The translations under genes and the position numbers were made by a program. From NCBI RefSeq assembly GCF_030362815.1, contig NZ_JAUCGR010000002.1, positions 310,001 through 374,000 on the forward strand: a stretch of DNA of 64,000 nt, read 5' to 3'. Position 1 is the first letter of the stretch. Each line of letters opens with the position of its first letter. The stretch comes from Cellulomonas edaphi. GTDB lineage: Bacteria; Actinomycetota; Actinomycetes; Actinomycetales; Cellulomonadaceae. Below the pieces are notes generated by a model. It was not told the DNA's origin. It did not search any database and was given only the letters and a program-made list of their open reading frames with translations. This document shows, one piece after another, positions 9,591-17,803 of this stretch.

Positions 9591-11447
9591 TCAGCCCCTG
9601 ATGGCGCTCGGTGTCTTGACCTCACCGAAGTACCGCTGCGACCACTGTGCGTTCACCCAGCGAGGGAAATACGGCGGGGCGGAGTACTGCAACCGCGTGT
9701 CGTAGTTGTAGCTCTTCAGGTAGCCGGTCGAGCAGTTGCCCGTCCCGACCGCACCACGCCAGCGCTGAGCGATCGAGCCGTTGACCTGGAGGGTGTCCCG
9801 GCAGCCGCCCTGGTTGTACTGCTGCACGTAGAACGAGTGCTGCAGGGTCTGGATCGAACCCATGATCTGCACGCCGGTGACAGCGGTGCCCCCGGTCGGG
9901 TCGGCGTAGTTCTTCGGCCAGCTCAGGTTCTCCGTGGTCCCGGACTCCGGGTTGGTGTTCCACCTCGTCGACGTCGCTGCCTTCACGGTGGCGATGCGCG
10001 GGTTGAAGACCTCGACCGCGTTGGTCGCCACCAGACCCAGCATGTCGCCGCCGTTCAGGCCGCCCGCGAGGACGACGTCGCCCGTGGTGATCACCGACTG
10101 CTCCGCGGCGAGCGTCACCCGCCCCTTGAGCGTGCCCTCGACGTAGAGGTTGCCTTCCTGGCAGTACTTCGTCGAGTCGGCCATCGACACGTCATAGGTG
10201 TACGTGGAGGTGCTGGTCGGCGGCCGCGCGGCCACCAGTGCCTTCGTGAACGTACCGAGGGGAAGGGTCTGGCCCGAGACGCCGCCCAGCTGGCCGGCGT
10301 CGCACTGGGACCGCGGAAGTCCCGTGACGTCGCCGGCGGCGTAGATGACCATGTTGTCGGGAACGCTGACGGACGCGCCGGCGGGCGAGTTGAGGTCGGT
10401 GACCGAGCCGCAGCTCGGCGCCGAGCCCGCGGGGGGCGCGATCGCGAGCGGCGCCTTGTTGCCGTTGTTCAGCTTGCTGTTCCAGACCTGCATGGAGCCG
10501 TCCGCGCGGAACTGGATGCGCGTGGAGCCGTAGTAGTGGCACCCCGGGTAGCCTGCGAAGGCCGCCGACGTGTCATCGAGGTAGAGCGCCGTGGAGTACT
10601 GCGGCTGCACTCCGTTGAAGTTCGCCGTGCTGTACGTGCCGTTCGTGGCCTTGCGCAGGCACTTGTTCCACGTCGACGTCGACGACGTGACGTTGCGGCA
10701 GTCGGGGTTCGCGCTCGTGAAGCCGTTGGTGAACGACGGTCCGTCGGCGAGCACCGAGTCGTTGCTGAAGACCGCGCCACGGAGCGTGTCACGCGAGACG
10801 AACGTGATCTCGCTGCACTGCGGGTTCGCGGCCGAGCGGCCCTCCCACCAGTACTGCGCGGCGTCGTAGCCGGCGCCGCCACAGATGGCCGCCGGCGTCG
10901 ACGAGTACGCGACCTTGTTCGAGGGGTCGCCCGACTCGAAGTCGGTGTAGTACACGTAGTCCGTCGAGCCGCCCTTGCCGACGGCCGCCTCGATGGTGCG
11001 GTACTCACCGTTGACCCGGCCGGTGGATGTGACCGTGATGGTCCCCTCGGTGCCGGCGCGAGTCGCGTCGAACTTGTAGTGGAAGTAGGCGTCGCGCGGG
11101 CCGGTGCGCTCCCCGTCGACGGGAAGCCAGCCGACGGGCGTCGCCGAGTTCCAGCTGCACGGGTTCGTCGTCGTCATGGGTGTCTTGAGCGCCTTGTTGG
11201 TGCAGTCGAGCGACTGGTAGTAGCCGTCGTCGCGGTTCATCCGCGAGATGTAGTCGTCGATGCCGGCCTGCGCGGCTGCCATCGCACCCGTGAAGTCTTG
11301 GTCGTAGCGCGCGAACTTCGTGCTCGACAGCGTGTACGCGAGCGCACTCATCGAGAGCATCATCAGCACGAGCATGGTGCCGACCACGAAGACGAGGGCG
11401 GACCCCGCCTCGCCGTCAGCAGTCCTCGAGCGAACCCAGCGCATCAT
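9591..11447 (-). CDS. PilX-like membrane-anchored pilus-associated protein
   Basis: A 618-residue protein with a single hydrophobic helix near the N-terminus (GSALVFVVGTMLVLMMLSM, about residues 15-35) and a large extracytoplasmic domain. The helix is PilX-like but lacks a clean GFTLIE cleavage motif. The exported part contains twelve cysteines in short Cys-containing loops, an even number that would suit disulfide bonding, and many Ser/Thr/Asn/Tyr residues. The ATG at 11447 overlaps the stop of the PilW-like gene as TGATG. It is the last of three coupled minor-pilin genes, so a role at the pilus tip or in initiation is inferred. Confidence 0.75.
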   Translation of the reverse strand: MMRWVRSRTADGEAGSALVFVVGTMLVLMMLSMSALAYTLSSTKFARYDQDFTGAMAAAQAGIDDYISRMNRDDGYYQSLDCTNKALKTPMTTTNPCSWNSATPVGWLPVDGERTGPRDAYFHYKFDATRAGTEGTITVTSTGRVNGEYRTIEAAVGKGGSTDYVYYTDFESGDPSNKVAYSSTPAAICGGAGYDAAQYWWEGRSAANPQCSEITFVSRDTLRGAVFSNDSVLADGPSFTNGFTSANPDCRNVTSSTSTWNKCLRKATNGTYSTANFNGVQPQYSTALYLDDTSAAFAGYPGCHYYGSTRIQFRADGSMQVWNSKLNNGNKAPLAIAPPAGSAPSCGSVTDLNSPAGASVSVPDNMVIYAAGDVTGLPRSQCDAGQLGGVSGQTLPLGTFTKALVAARPPTSTSTYTYDVSMADSTKYCQEGNLYVEGTLKGRVTLAAEQSVITTGDVVLAGGLNGGDMLGLVATNAVEVFNPRIATVKAATSTRWNTNPESGTTENLSWPKNYADPTGGTAVTGVQIMGSIQTLQHSFYVQQYNQGGCRDTLQVNGSIAQRWRGAVGTGNCSTGYLKSYNYDTRLQYSAPPYFPRWVNAQWSQRYFGEVKTPSAIRG

Positions 11448-12184
11448 CAGTTCTCCGCCTCCTGCCTCAGGACCGCCTGCGCGTTCGGGAGGGTCACGCG
11501 CTGGACGTAGGTCGTCGGGTCGACGGTGTAGGACTTGCCGCTCTGGACGGAGACCGTGAGCTCCACGGCCAGCACCTTCGAGAGGTCGTCCGTCGTGAGG
11601 GAGCCCGCCGTCGGCGTCATCCGCTGCCCGTTCTTCCGGTAGTACGTGAACACGGGCGCTCCGGCGGCTACCTGCACTCCCTTGGCGACGGTCCGCGTGC
11701 GGAGCCGTGCCTTGCACGCGGGGCTCGCGGTGCCGGCCTCCGCGTTGCAGTAGATGTACCCCGTGCTCGTGGGGACGTTCGAGTCCGGGATCTGCACCTT
11801 CTCGACCAGATCACCGGCCGAGGCACCCGACTGCACCACGGTGTAGGTGACCTGGCTCGGGCCGACGCTGTTTCCCGGGTTGTCGATGTTCGCGTAGAAC
11901 TGGACCGCGAAGTCCTGACCGAGCACGAACGCGTCCTGGCAGTTCGTGCACGCGGAAGTCAGCTGGCTCGGCATCACCGCGGTGCGCAGGTACTTGCTCA
12001 TCGTCTCCGAGGCCATGCGGGCACTCTCCACCTGGGTCTGCCGCGAGACGTTCTGGCTGTTCGACCGCGTGAAACCCATGGTCAGCGTGCCCACCGCCGC
12101 GAGGATGACGCCGAAGATCAGCATCACGATGAGCATCTCCGTGAGGGAGTTGCCGCGGTCGCCGCGGGCGTGGTCGAGGCGCAT
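11447..12184 (-). CDS. PilW-like minor prepilin
   Basis: 245 residues with a class III prepilin signal: short basic leader MRLDHARGDRG, then NSLTEMLIVMLIFGVILA with the Glu at position +5 after the glycine. A coiled N-terminal helix and a globular domain containing a CTNC pair follow. This matches PilW/GspJ-type minor pilins, which help start the fibre. The ATG at 12184 overlaps the upstream stop (TGATG). A GTG directly before it is a less likely start. Confidence 0.8.
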   Translation of the reverse strand: MRLDHARGDRGNSLTEMLIVMLIFGVILAAVGTLTMGFTRSNSQNVSRQTQVESARMASETMSKYLRTAVMPSQLTSACTNCQDAFVLGQDFAVQFYANIDNPGNSVGPSQVTYTVVQSGASAGDLVEKVQIPDSNVPTSTGYIYCNAEAGTASPACKARLRTRTVAKGVQVAAGAPVFTYYRKNGQRMTPTAGSLTTDDLSKVLAVELTVSVQSGKSYTVDPTTYVQRVTLPNAQAVLRQEAEN

Positions 12185-14082
12185 CACGGGCCCACCTGTC
12201 CGGTCGAGGTCGGCAGCTTCGAGAGCGGGCTCCCCGTCGCAGGACCGACGACGAAGGTGCCGAGGTTGGTGCACGTGCCGGACACCTTGTTCCACACGTA
12301 CGCGTTGTAGGTAACCGTTCCCGAGGCCGGTCGCGGTGCACTGACCTGGAGCGTCGCGCCGCTGGTGGCCGTCGGGCCCTGGATGGGCAGCGTGGGGGCG
12401 GGCGACACCGCGGTCGTCGAGCACGTCGTCGCCGAGGTGCTGACCACCATGTAGAGGGCCGCGTTCAGGTTCGTCACGCGCAGCGTGACCGGGGAGGCGC
12501 TCCACCCCTTCACGTTCGGCTGCCCGTACAGCAGCGTGGCGGGATTGATCAGGTCTGGGTACGACTGGCAGCTGCCATTCACGGCGCCGTTCGTCTGCCA
12601 CACGTACCAGTCGCCCGCGGCGAGCGCGAAGGGTCCCGACCGCGCGTTGCTGATGTCGATCGCCGTGCCCGAGAAGGACGTGGGGCACGTCGTGGGGCCC
12701 GTGAGGCCGGACGCCTTGCGCTCGATCGCCCACACCTTGCCACCCGTGGGGGCACCGGTGAGCTGCAGCGTGGTCGCCGCCCAGGCGAAGTCCTCGTTGT
12801 CCCCCGCGTCGAACGCCACGGCCGGCGCTCCGGGAGAGCAGGTGTAGGCGTCTCCCGTGACGTACAGGTCGTACGAGCCGGGGATCAGCGTGACGTCCGC
12901 GCTCCCACCGGCGCTGAACGTGGTCGCTCGGGAGTCGGTGCAGCCGTTCGCCGTCCCGGCGGGAGCCGCGATGAGCGACCGAGCCCCGACGGGCAGGTTG
13001 GTGATCTTGCCGGTCGCCATGGCGAACGGCACGTCGATGGTCAGGGCGGAACCCGGGGCGAGCGTCGCGACGGGGTAGCCGCCGGGCGGCGCGCTGGTGC
13101 CGAAGTAGGCCCCGTACGTGGTGGGCCACAGCCCGCTGAACGTCGTGCTCAGCCCGGTGACGGTGCGCACGGTCGCGCCGGTCGAACCGGAGTACTGCGA
13201 GGCGACGAGAGTGATCGAGGAGCCGGCCACCTGCGCGTTCGAGAGAGGTCCACCGTCCTCGCGCACGATGCGCACCGTGATCGCGCCCGGCTTGGCCACC
13301 GAGAAGCTCGCGCCGCTGTAGATGGACCCGCGCAACATCACGCCCGTGTTGCGGCTGGGGTTCACGGTGCCGGAGAGGTCGATGTAGGTCGGGTCGTTGA
13401 CGGAGACCGTGTAGGCCGTGCCCGTGGTCGCCGGGTTGACCCGGATCACGGCGCAGCCCGTCTCGTCGGTGAACCCGAGAGCAGACGTCGCACCGGACGC
13501 GGCCTTCACCGAGATGCCGGCGAGCGGCGCGGCGGCCTGGTCGAGGACCTTGGCGGCGACGAACGAGTCCGTCGACTGGATACCCGTGTCCTTGTCCGGT
13601 GCCAGCGCCGTGGTGCTCTCGACGGGCTTGACGTTCCCCATGTTGGGCCACGTCACGCTCACGGTGATGCCCAACGTCGGGTACGAGACGAGCGATCCAC
13701 CCTCGCACGCGGAGGCGCCTGTGCCGGTCACGTTCCACTGGGCCGAGCGCGTCACGGTGTAGGGGGTGCCGTCGATCATGATCGGCTGTCCGGCCGTCCC
13801 ACCGGCGAGCGGGTGCTGGTTGACCATCGTGCCGCCGTTGGCGATGTCCAGCGGGCCGGTGTCGGAGGCCGCGAACTGCTCGCGCGTGAGGTCGATCTCG
13901 CGGCTGGCGAGGTTCGCGGCGGCGACGCGGCTGCGGTTGCCCTCGGTCGCCGACTGGGTGTTGAGGATCACGCCGATGACGGCCAGCGAGAGCGCGCCGA
14001 GGACGATCATGGCGATGACGAGCTCGATGAGGCTGAAGCCTTCATCGTGCTGCTGCGCCTCGCGCTGCTGGTGGACGACCAT
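12184..14082 (-). CDS. Giant PilV-like minor prepilin with repeat-rich head
   Basis: 632 residues. The leader MVVHQQREAQQHDEG precedes FSLIELVIAMIVLGALSLAV, a perfect type IV prepilin signal and N-terminal helix. Ordinary minor pilins have about 120-200 residues; here the helix is followed by roughly 550 residues of beta-rich, Thr/Ser/Gly-rich sequence with carboxypeptidase-regulatory or Cna-B-like units (for example VLDQAAAPLAGISVKA and IVREDGGPLSNAQVAG) and scattered cysteines. Start chosen at the ATG at 14082 after AGGGGT; the frame is open further back. Likely a pilus-tip adhesin or initiator; no ligand can be named. Confidence 0.8.
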   Translation of the reverse strand: MVVHQQREAQQHDEGFSLIELVIAMIVLGALSLAVIGVILNTQSATEGNRSRVAAANLASREIDLTREQFAASDTGPLDIANGGTMVNQHPLAGGTAGQPIMIDGTPYTVTRSAQWNVTGTGASACEGGSLVSYPTLGITVSVTWPNMGNVKPVESTTALAPDKDTGIQSTDSFVAAKVLDQAAAPLAGISVKAASGATSALGFTDETGCAVIRVNPATTGTAYTVSVNDPTYIDLSGTVNPSRNTGVMLRGSIYSGASFSVAKPGAITVRIVREDGGPLSNAQVAGSSITLVASQYSGSTGATVRTVTGLSTTFSGLWPTTYGAYFGTSAPPGGYPVATLAPGSALTIDVPFAMATGKITNLPVGARSLIAAPAGTANGCTDSRATTFSAGGSADVTLIPGSYDLYVTGDAYTCSPGAPAVAFDAGDNEDFAWAATTLQLTGAPTGGKVWAIERKASGLTGPTTCPTSFSGTAIDISNARSGPFALAAGDWYVWQTNGAVNGSCQSYPDLINPATLLYGQPNVKGWSASPVTLRVTNLNAALYMVVSTSATTCSTTAVSPAPTLPIQGPTATSGATLQVSAPRPASGTVTYNAYVWNKVSGTCTNLGTFVVGPATGSPLSKLPTSTGQVGP

Positions 14083-14148
14083 GCGGACCCCTATGCGGAA
14101 CGATCGCGGTGCACCACCGCGAGGAGGACTGCTGCTCCAACGAGCGAA

Positions 14149-14182
14149 GCAGGTGGGCGGGAGAACACTCCCGCCCACCTGC
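14149..14182 (-). terminator. Strong terminator after pilA
   Basis: A perfect 15-base stem (GCAGGTGGGCGGGAG and its complement at 14168-14182) closes on the 4-base loop AACA, 16 bases past the pilA stop. It separates pilA from the minor pilin genes and would let pilA mRNA accumulate above them. Confidence 0.88.
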
Positions 14183-14197
14183 TGTCGGTTACTCAGA

Positions 14198-14653
14198 TCA
14201 GGCGGGGCAAGCGGCGGTCGCGGACTTGTCCAGACCGTTCTTGGCCGAGTACACGACGGCCGTCTTCGTGCCGCCGGTGTACGTGACCTTGACGCACCAG
14301 TTCTGCGACTTGGAGACGACGTCGGTCGCGGTGGCCGGGTAGGACAGGTCAGCGGCGGTGACGCCGTTGCTCTGCTTGCCCGCGTCGCTCGTGCCGACGG
14401 TGTAGCGACCCGAGGCCATGAGCGTGCCGGCGGCGAGCGCGGTGTCGGCGTCCACGTAGTACGTGGCCACCTCCTTGCCCAGCGTCGAGACGTCCGAGAC
14501 GGCCGCGGTGTCCTGGGCCTTCTTGCGCTGGCTCAGGAACACGGGGATCGCGATGGCCGCGAGGATCCCGATGATGATCATGACGACGAGGAGCTCGATA
14601 AGGGTGAAGCCCTTGTCCTTCTCCTCGATGGACTTACGAACGCGAGCGATCAT
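14198..14653 (-). CDS. pilA: Type IV major pilin
   Basis: The 151-residue prepilin is the main fibre subunit. Its leader MIARVRKSIEEKDKG ends before FTLIELLVVMIIIGILAAIA, the classic cleavage site and assembly helix with Glu at +5. The globular part is short, with two cysteines near the end (NWC and AACPA) that could form the usual D-region disulfide. Ribosome site AGGGGAG sits 6 bases before the ATG. Hairpins on both sides make it a likely single-gene transcription unit, fitting its high demand. Confidence 0.93.
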   Translation of the reverse strand: MIARVRKSIEEKDKGFTLIELLVVMIIIGILAAIAIPVFLSQRKKAQDTAAVSDVSTLGKEVATYYVDADTALAAGTLMASGRYTVGTSDAGKQSNGVTAADLSYPATATDVVSKSQNWCVKVTYTGGTKTAVVYSAKNGLDKSATAACPA

Positions 14654-14825
14654 TGTCAGCTCCCCTGTGAGTCGGGATGGTCGGTTTCAATTTCAAGCCG
14701 GCCGGAGCCGGATCAGTTGTGCAAACCCTCCATCGACCGCGAGCGGGCGGATCTTGAGGAAACGGGCAATGCGCGTCCCGATTCACTCGGACGGCCGAAC
14801 GGCACCTGCACCCGAGCATGAAGAA

Positions 14826-14866
14826 GGCCCGGCGGGCCGCGCTCGAGGAGCACGGCCCGCCGGGCC
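14826..14866 (-). terminator. Terminator after pilC
   Basis: Perfect 13-base stem GGCCCGGCGGGCC with its complement at 14854-14866, loop of 15 bases, 16 bases past the pilC stop. It marks the end of the pilB-pilT-pilC unit and precedes the pilA promoter region. Confidence 0.85.
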
Positions 14867-14881
14867 ACGAGGACGCTCAGG

Positions 14882-16111
14882 TCACTCGATGAGCTTGAAG
14901 ATGCCGAAGATCGGCATGTACATCGCGATCACCATCGAGCCCACGATCGCGCCGATGACGACGATCATGAGCGGCTCGATGAGGCTGGTCAGCTGCTCGG
15001 TGGTGGCCTCGACCTCGGCGTCGTAGAAGTCCGCGACCTTGCCCAGCATCGTGTCCAGTGCCCCCGTGTCCTCACCGACCGCCATCATCTGGACGACCAT
15101 GGGCGGGAACACCGGGTGCTGCGCGAGCGGACCCGCGAGCGACTCCCCGCGGCGTACCGACTCCTGCACCGAGCGAGCAGCCTTCTCGATCACCAGGTTG
15201 CCGCTCGTCTCGCCGACGATATCGAGCGCCTGGAGCAAGGGGACGCCAGCGTGAATCATGGTGCCGAAATTCCTTGTGAACCGCGAGACGGCGATCTTGC
15301 GGAAAAGGCCGCCGAAAACCGGGAGCTTGAGCTTCCACGGATCGACCCGCTCGCGGATGGCGCGGTCGTTCTTGTGCTTGCCCCACCACACGGCGAACGC
15401 GATGAGCCCGACGATGATCGGCAGGATCGCGATCTTGAGACCCTTGGACATCATCACCAGGATCTTGGTCGGCAGCGGCAGATCACCACCCAGGCTCGAG
15501 AACATGCCCGCGAAGACGGGAACGATGAACAGCAACATGCCCGTCGTGGCGAGGATCGCGATGACGAACACCACGACCGGGTACGTCATCGCGGACTTGA
15601 TCTTCCCGCGGAGCTTGACCTCGGCCTCGAAGTTGTCGGCGATGGAGACGAGCGTCTGGTCGAGGAAACCGCCGACCTCGCCGGCCTTGACCATGTTGAT
15701 CATCAGCGGCGGGAAGACGTCCGGGTGCTTGGCCAGCGACACGGAGAAGGCCGAGCCCACCTCGACGTCGTTGCGCACCTGGCCGAGGACCTTGGCCAGC
15801 GGCTTGGACTCGGTCTGCTCCGCGAGGATCGCCAGGGCGCGCAGCAGAGACAGACCCGAGTCGATCATCGTCGCGAGCTGGCGCGACATGATCGCCAGGT
15901 CCTTCAGCGAGATCTTGTTGGAGAACCCCGGGATGTTGATCTCGGCGTTCAGGCCGCCCGTGCTGACCTCGGAGATCGAGATCGCGGCCATGCCCATCTC
16001 GCGCAGGCGGTTGGCGACCGCCGCCTGGTTCGTCGCGTCGACGCGGCCCTTGACGACCTTGCCCGCGCGGTCACGGACGGCGTACTCGAACGTCTTCGTG
16101 GTTCCCGACAT
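14882..16111 (-). CDS. pilC: Type IV pilus inner-membrane platform protein PilC
   Basis: GspF/PilC-family platform on which the PilB and PilT motors act. The 409-residue protein has two repeated GspF domains (about residues 65-190 and 270-395), each with a cytoplasmic helical bundle and membrane segments. Conserved elements include MSRQLATMIDSGLSLLRAL, FVIAILATTGMLLFIVPVF, and the C-terminal LIEPLMIVVIGAIVGSMVIA and YMPIF. The start at ATG 16111 overlaps the pilT stop as TGATG; upstream codons in the same frame are non-coding for this protein. Confidence 0.95.
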   Translation of the reverse strand: MSGTTKTFEYAVRDRAGKVVKGRVDATNQAAVANRLREMGMAAISISEVSTGGLNAEINIPGFSNKISLKDLAIMSRQLATMIDSGLSLLRALAILAEQTESKPLAKVLGQVRNDVEVGSAFSVSLAKHPDVFPPLMINMVKAGEVGGFLDQTLVSIADNFEAEVKLRGKIKSAMTYPVVVFVIAILATTGMLLFIVPVFAGMFSSLGGDLPLPTKILVMMSKGLKIAILPIIVGLIAFAVWWGKHKNDRAIRERVDPWKLKLPVFGGLFRKIAVSRFTRNFGTMIHAGVPLLQALDIVGETSGNLVIEKAARSVQESVRRGESLAGPLAQHPVFPPMVVQMMAVGEDTGALDTMLGKVADFYDAEVEATTEQLTSLIEPLMIVVIGAIVGSMVIAMYMPIFGIFKLIE

Positions 16112-17721
16112 CACAGCACCTGACCGAAGGAGTTGGTGGAGCCACCCATCGACATCGGGTCGTTCATCGCCGACGCACCCTGGGCTGCACCGGAGAACCG
16201 CCCGGTCAGGCGGTTGAAGTCCTCGACGTGGTGGCACTTCTCGAGCCCGACCTCGTAGGAGATCTTGCCCGTCTTGACGAGGTCGGCGAGGTGCTGGTCC
16301 ATGGTGTGCATGCCCTGCTTGGCACCCGCCTGCATCGCGGAGTAGATCTGATGGGTCTTGCCCTCACGGATCAGGTTGCGGATGGCGGGAGTCGCCACCA
16401 GCACCTCGGTCGCGACCGCCCGCCCGGGGGTGTCCGCCCGCTTGCACAGCGTCTGGCACACCACGCCCTGCAGCGCGCCGGCCAGCTGTGTGCGCACCTG
16501 GTCCTGCTGGTGGGCGGGGAAGACGTCGATCACGCGGTCGATGGTCTGCGCGGCGTCCGACGTGTGCAGCGTCGCGAAGACCAGGTGACCCGTCTCGGCC
16601 GCCGTGAGCGCGACCGAGATCGTCTCGAGGTCGCGCATCTCACCGACGAGGATGATGTCCGGGTCCTGCCGCAGCACGTGCTTGAGCGCGTTCGCGAAAG
16701 AGTGCGTGTCCTGCCCGACCTCGCGCTGGTTCACCAGCGACTTCTTGTGGCGGTGGAGGAACTCGATGGGGTCCTCGACCGTCATGATGTGGTCCTCGCG
16801 CGTCCGGTTGGCGAGGTCGACGATCGACGCGAGCGTCGTGGACTTGCCCGAGCCCGTCGGACCGGTGACGAGGACCAGGCCGCGCGGAAGCCCGGCGAAG
16901 TTGCCGACGACCGCGGGCACGCCCAGCGCCTCGAGGGGCTTGATCTCGTAGGGGATCACGCGGAACGCGGCGCCGATGGACTCGCGCTGCTGGTAGATGT
17001 TCACGCGGAAGCGGGCCAGCCCGCGCACGGCGTAGGAGATGTCGAGCTCGAGGTTGGCCTCGAACTTCTCGCGCTGCTTCTGCGTGAGGATCGCGAACAG
17101 CGTCCGGCGCAGCGGCTCCGGCATCAGGGCCGGGAAGCCCTCGAGCGGGCGCAGCGAGCCGCTCACGCGCACCATGGGCGGCGAGCCCGTGGTCAGGTGC
17201 GCGTCCGAGGCGCCGAGGCGGACCATCTCGGTCAGCACCTCGTCGATCGCGATGTCGCCCTCCTCCGCGTCGCGGCTTCCCGTGGAGCGGCTCGGTCCAG
17301 CCGCGCGACGCGAACCGGGTGCGGGTGCTGCCGCGGCCGGTGCCTCCGGACGCTCGGGCGGCGCGGCGGGCGCGGGCGCGGCCGCTGCCGGGGCCGGCTG
17401 CTCCTGCGGGAGGAACGTCCCCGGCTGGGGATGCACGTACGGCCGGGTGGGCGTCTGGGGCGTCGGCAGGAAGGCCGACGGCGGCGCGCCCGGCACCGCC
17501 TCCTCGATGGAGCGCGCCGGCCGCACGGCAGCGGCCTGCGCCTCCGCCTCCGCGCGAGCCGCGGCGACCGAGAGCACGGGCGCGTTCTGCGACGGGATCG
17601 GCGAGAACATCGCGACGGGCGCACGAGGGGCTTCGGGCTCGGCCGCAGCACCGAGCGGACCCGCGGGCCGGTACGGGGGCAGCGGCCGCGTCGGCTCGCT
17701 CGGCGGGTAGTGCTCGCTCAC
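16111..17721 (-). CDS. pilT: Twitching motility ATPase PilT with long N-terminal extension
   Basis: Hexameric retraction ATPase. The core (about residues 155-505) has Walker A GPTGSGKST near 287, the Asp box TVEDPIE, a Walker B-type ILVGEMRD, a His box with LHTSDA, and the PilT hallmark AIRNLIREG. Before the core lies a region of about 155 residues rich in Pro and Ala, absent from ordinary PilT proteins of about 350 residues. GTG start at 17721 with GGAGGA upstream. It follows pilB after 82 bases and is coupled to pilC. Confidence 0.93.
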   Translation of the reverse strand: MSEHYPPSEPTRPLPPYRPAGPLGAAAEPEAPRAPVAMFSPIPSQNAPVLSVAAARAEAEAQAAAVRPARSIEEAVPGAPPSAFLPTPQTPTRPYVHPQPGTFLPQEQPAPAAAAPAPAAPPERPEAPAAAAPAPGSRRAAGPSRSTGSRDAEEGDIAIDEVLTEMVRLGASDAHLTTGSPPMVRVSGSLRPLEGFPALMPEPLRRTLFAILTQKQREKFEANLELDISYAVRGLARFRVNIYQQRESIGAAFRVIPYEIKPLEALGVPAVVGNFAGLPRGLVLVTGPTGSGKSTTLASIVDLANRTREDHIMTVEDPIEFLHRHKKSLVNQREVGQDTHSFANALKHVLRQDPDIILVGEMRDLETISVALTAAETGHLVFATLHTSDAAQTIDRVIDVFPAHQQDQVRTQLAGALQGVVCQTLCKRADTPGRAVATEVLVATPAIRNLIREGKTHQIYSAMQAGAKQGMHTMDQHLADLVKTGKISYEVGLEKCHHVEDFNRLTGRFSGAAQGASAMNDPMSMGGSTNSFGQVL

Positions 17722-17803
17722 GTCAGTCCTCCACGTCGACAGTTGCCACGATCTAGCCGGTTCATCGGTCCCCCCGGTGCCCGACTTGAGGGCAATGGGC
17801 CGG

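Noticed and set aside
9156-11510. Plus-strand open frame opposite the PilX-like gene and pilD
   Set aside because: No recognisable domain, and biased composition; the minus-strand genes have prepilin and peptidase motifs.
16111-16237. Upstream extension of pilC into pilT
   Set aside because: The in-frame sequence before the TGATG overlap has no PilC likeness; the pilC ATG at 16111 fits the family N-terminus.
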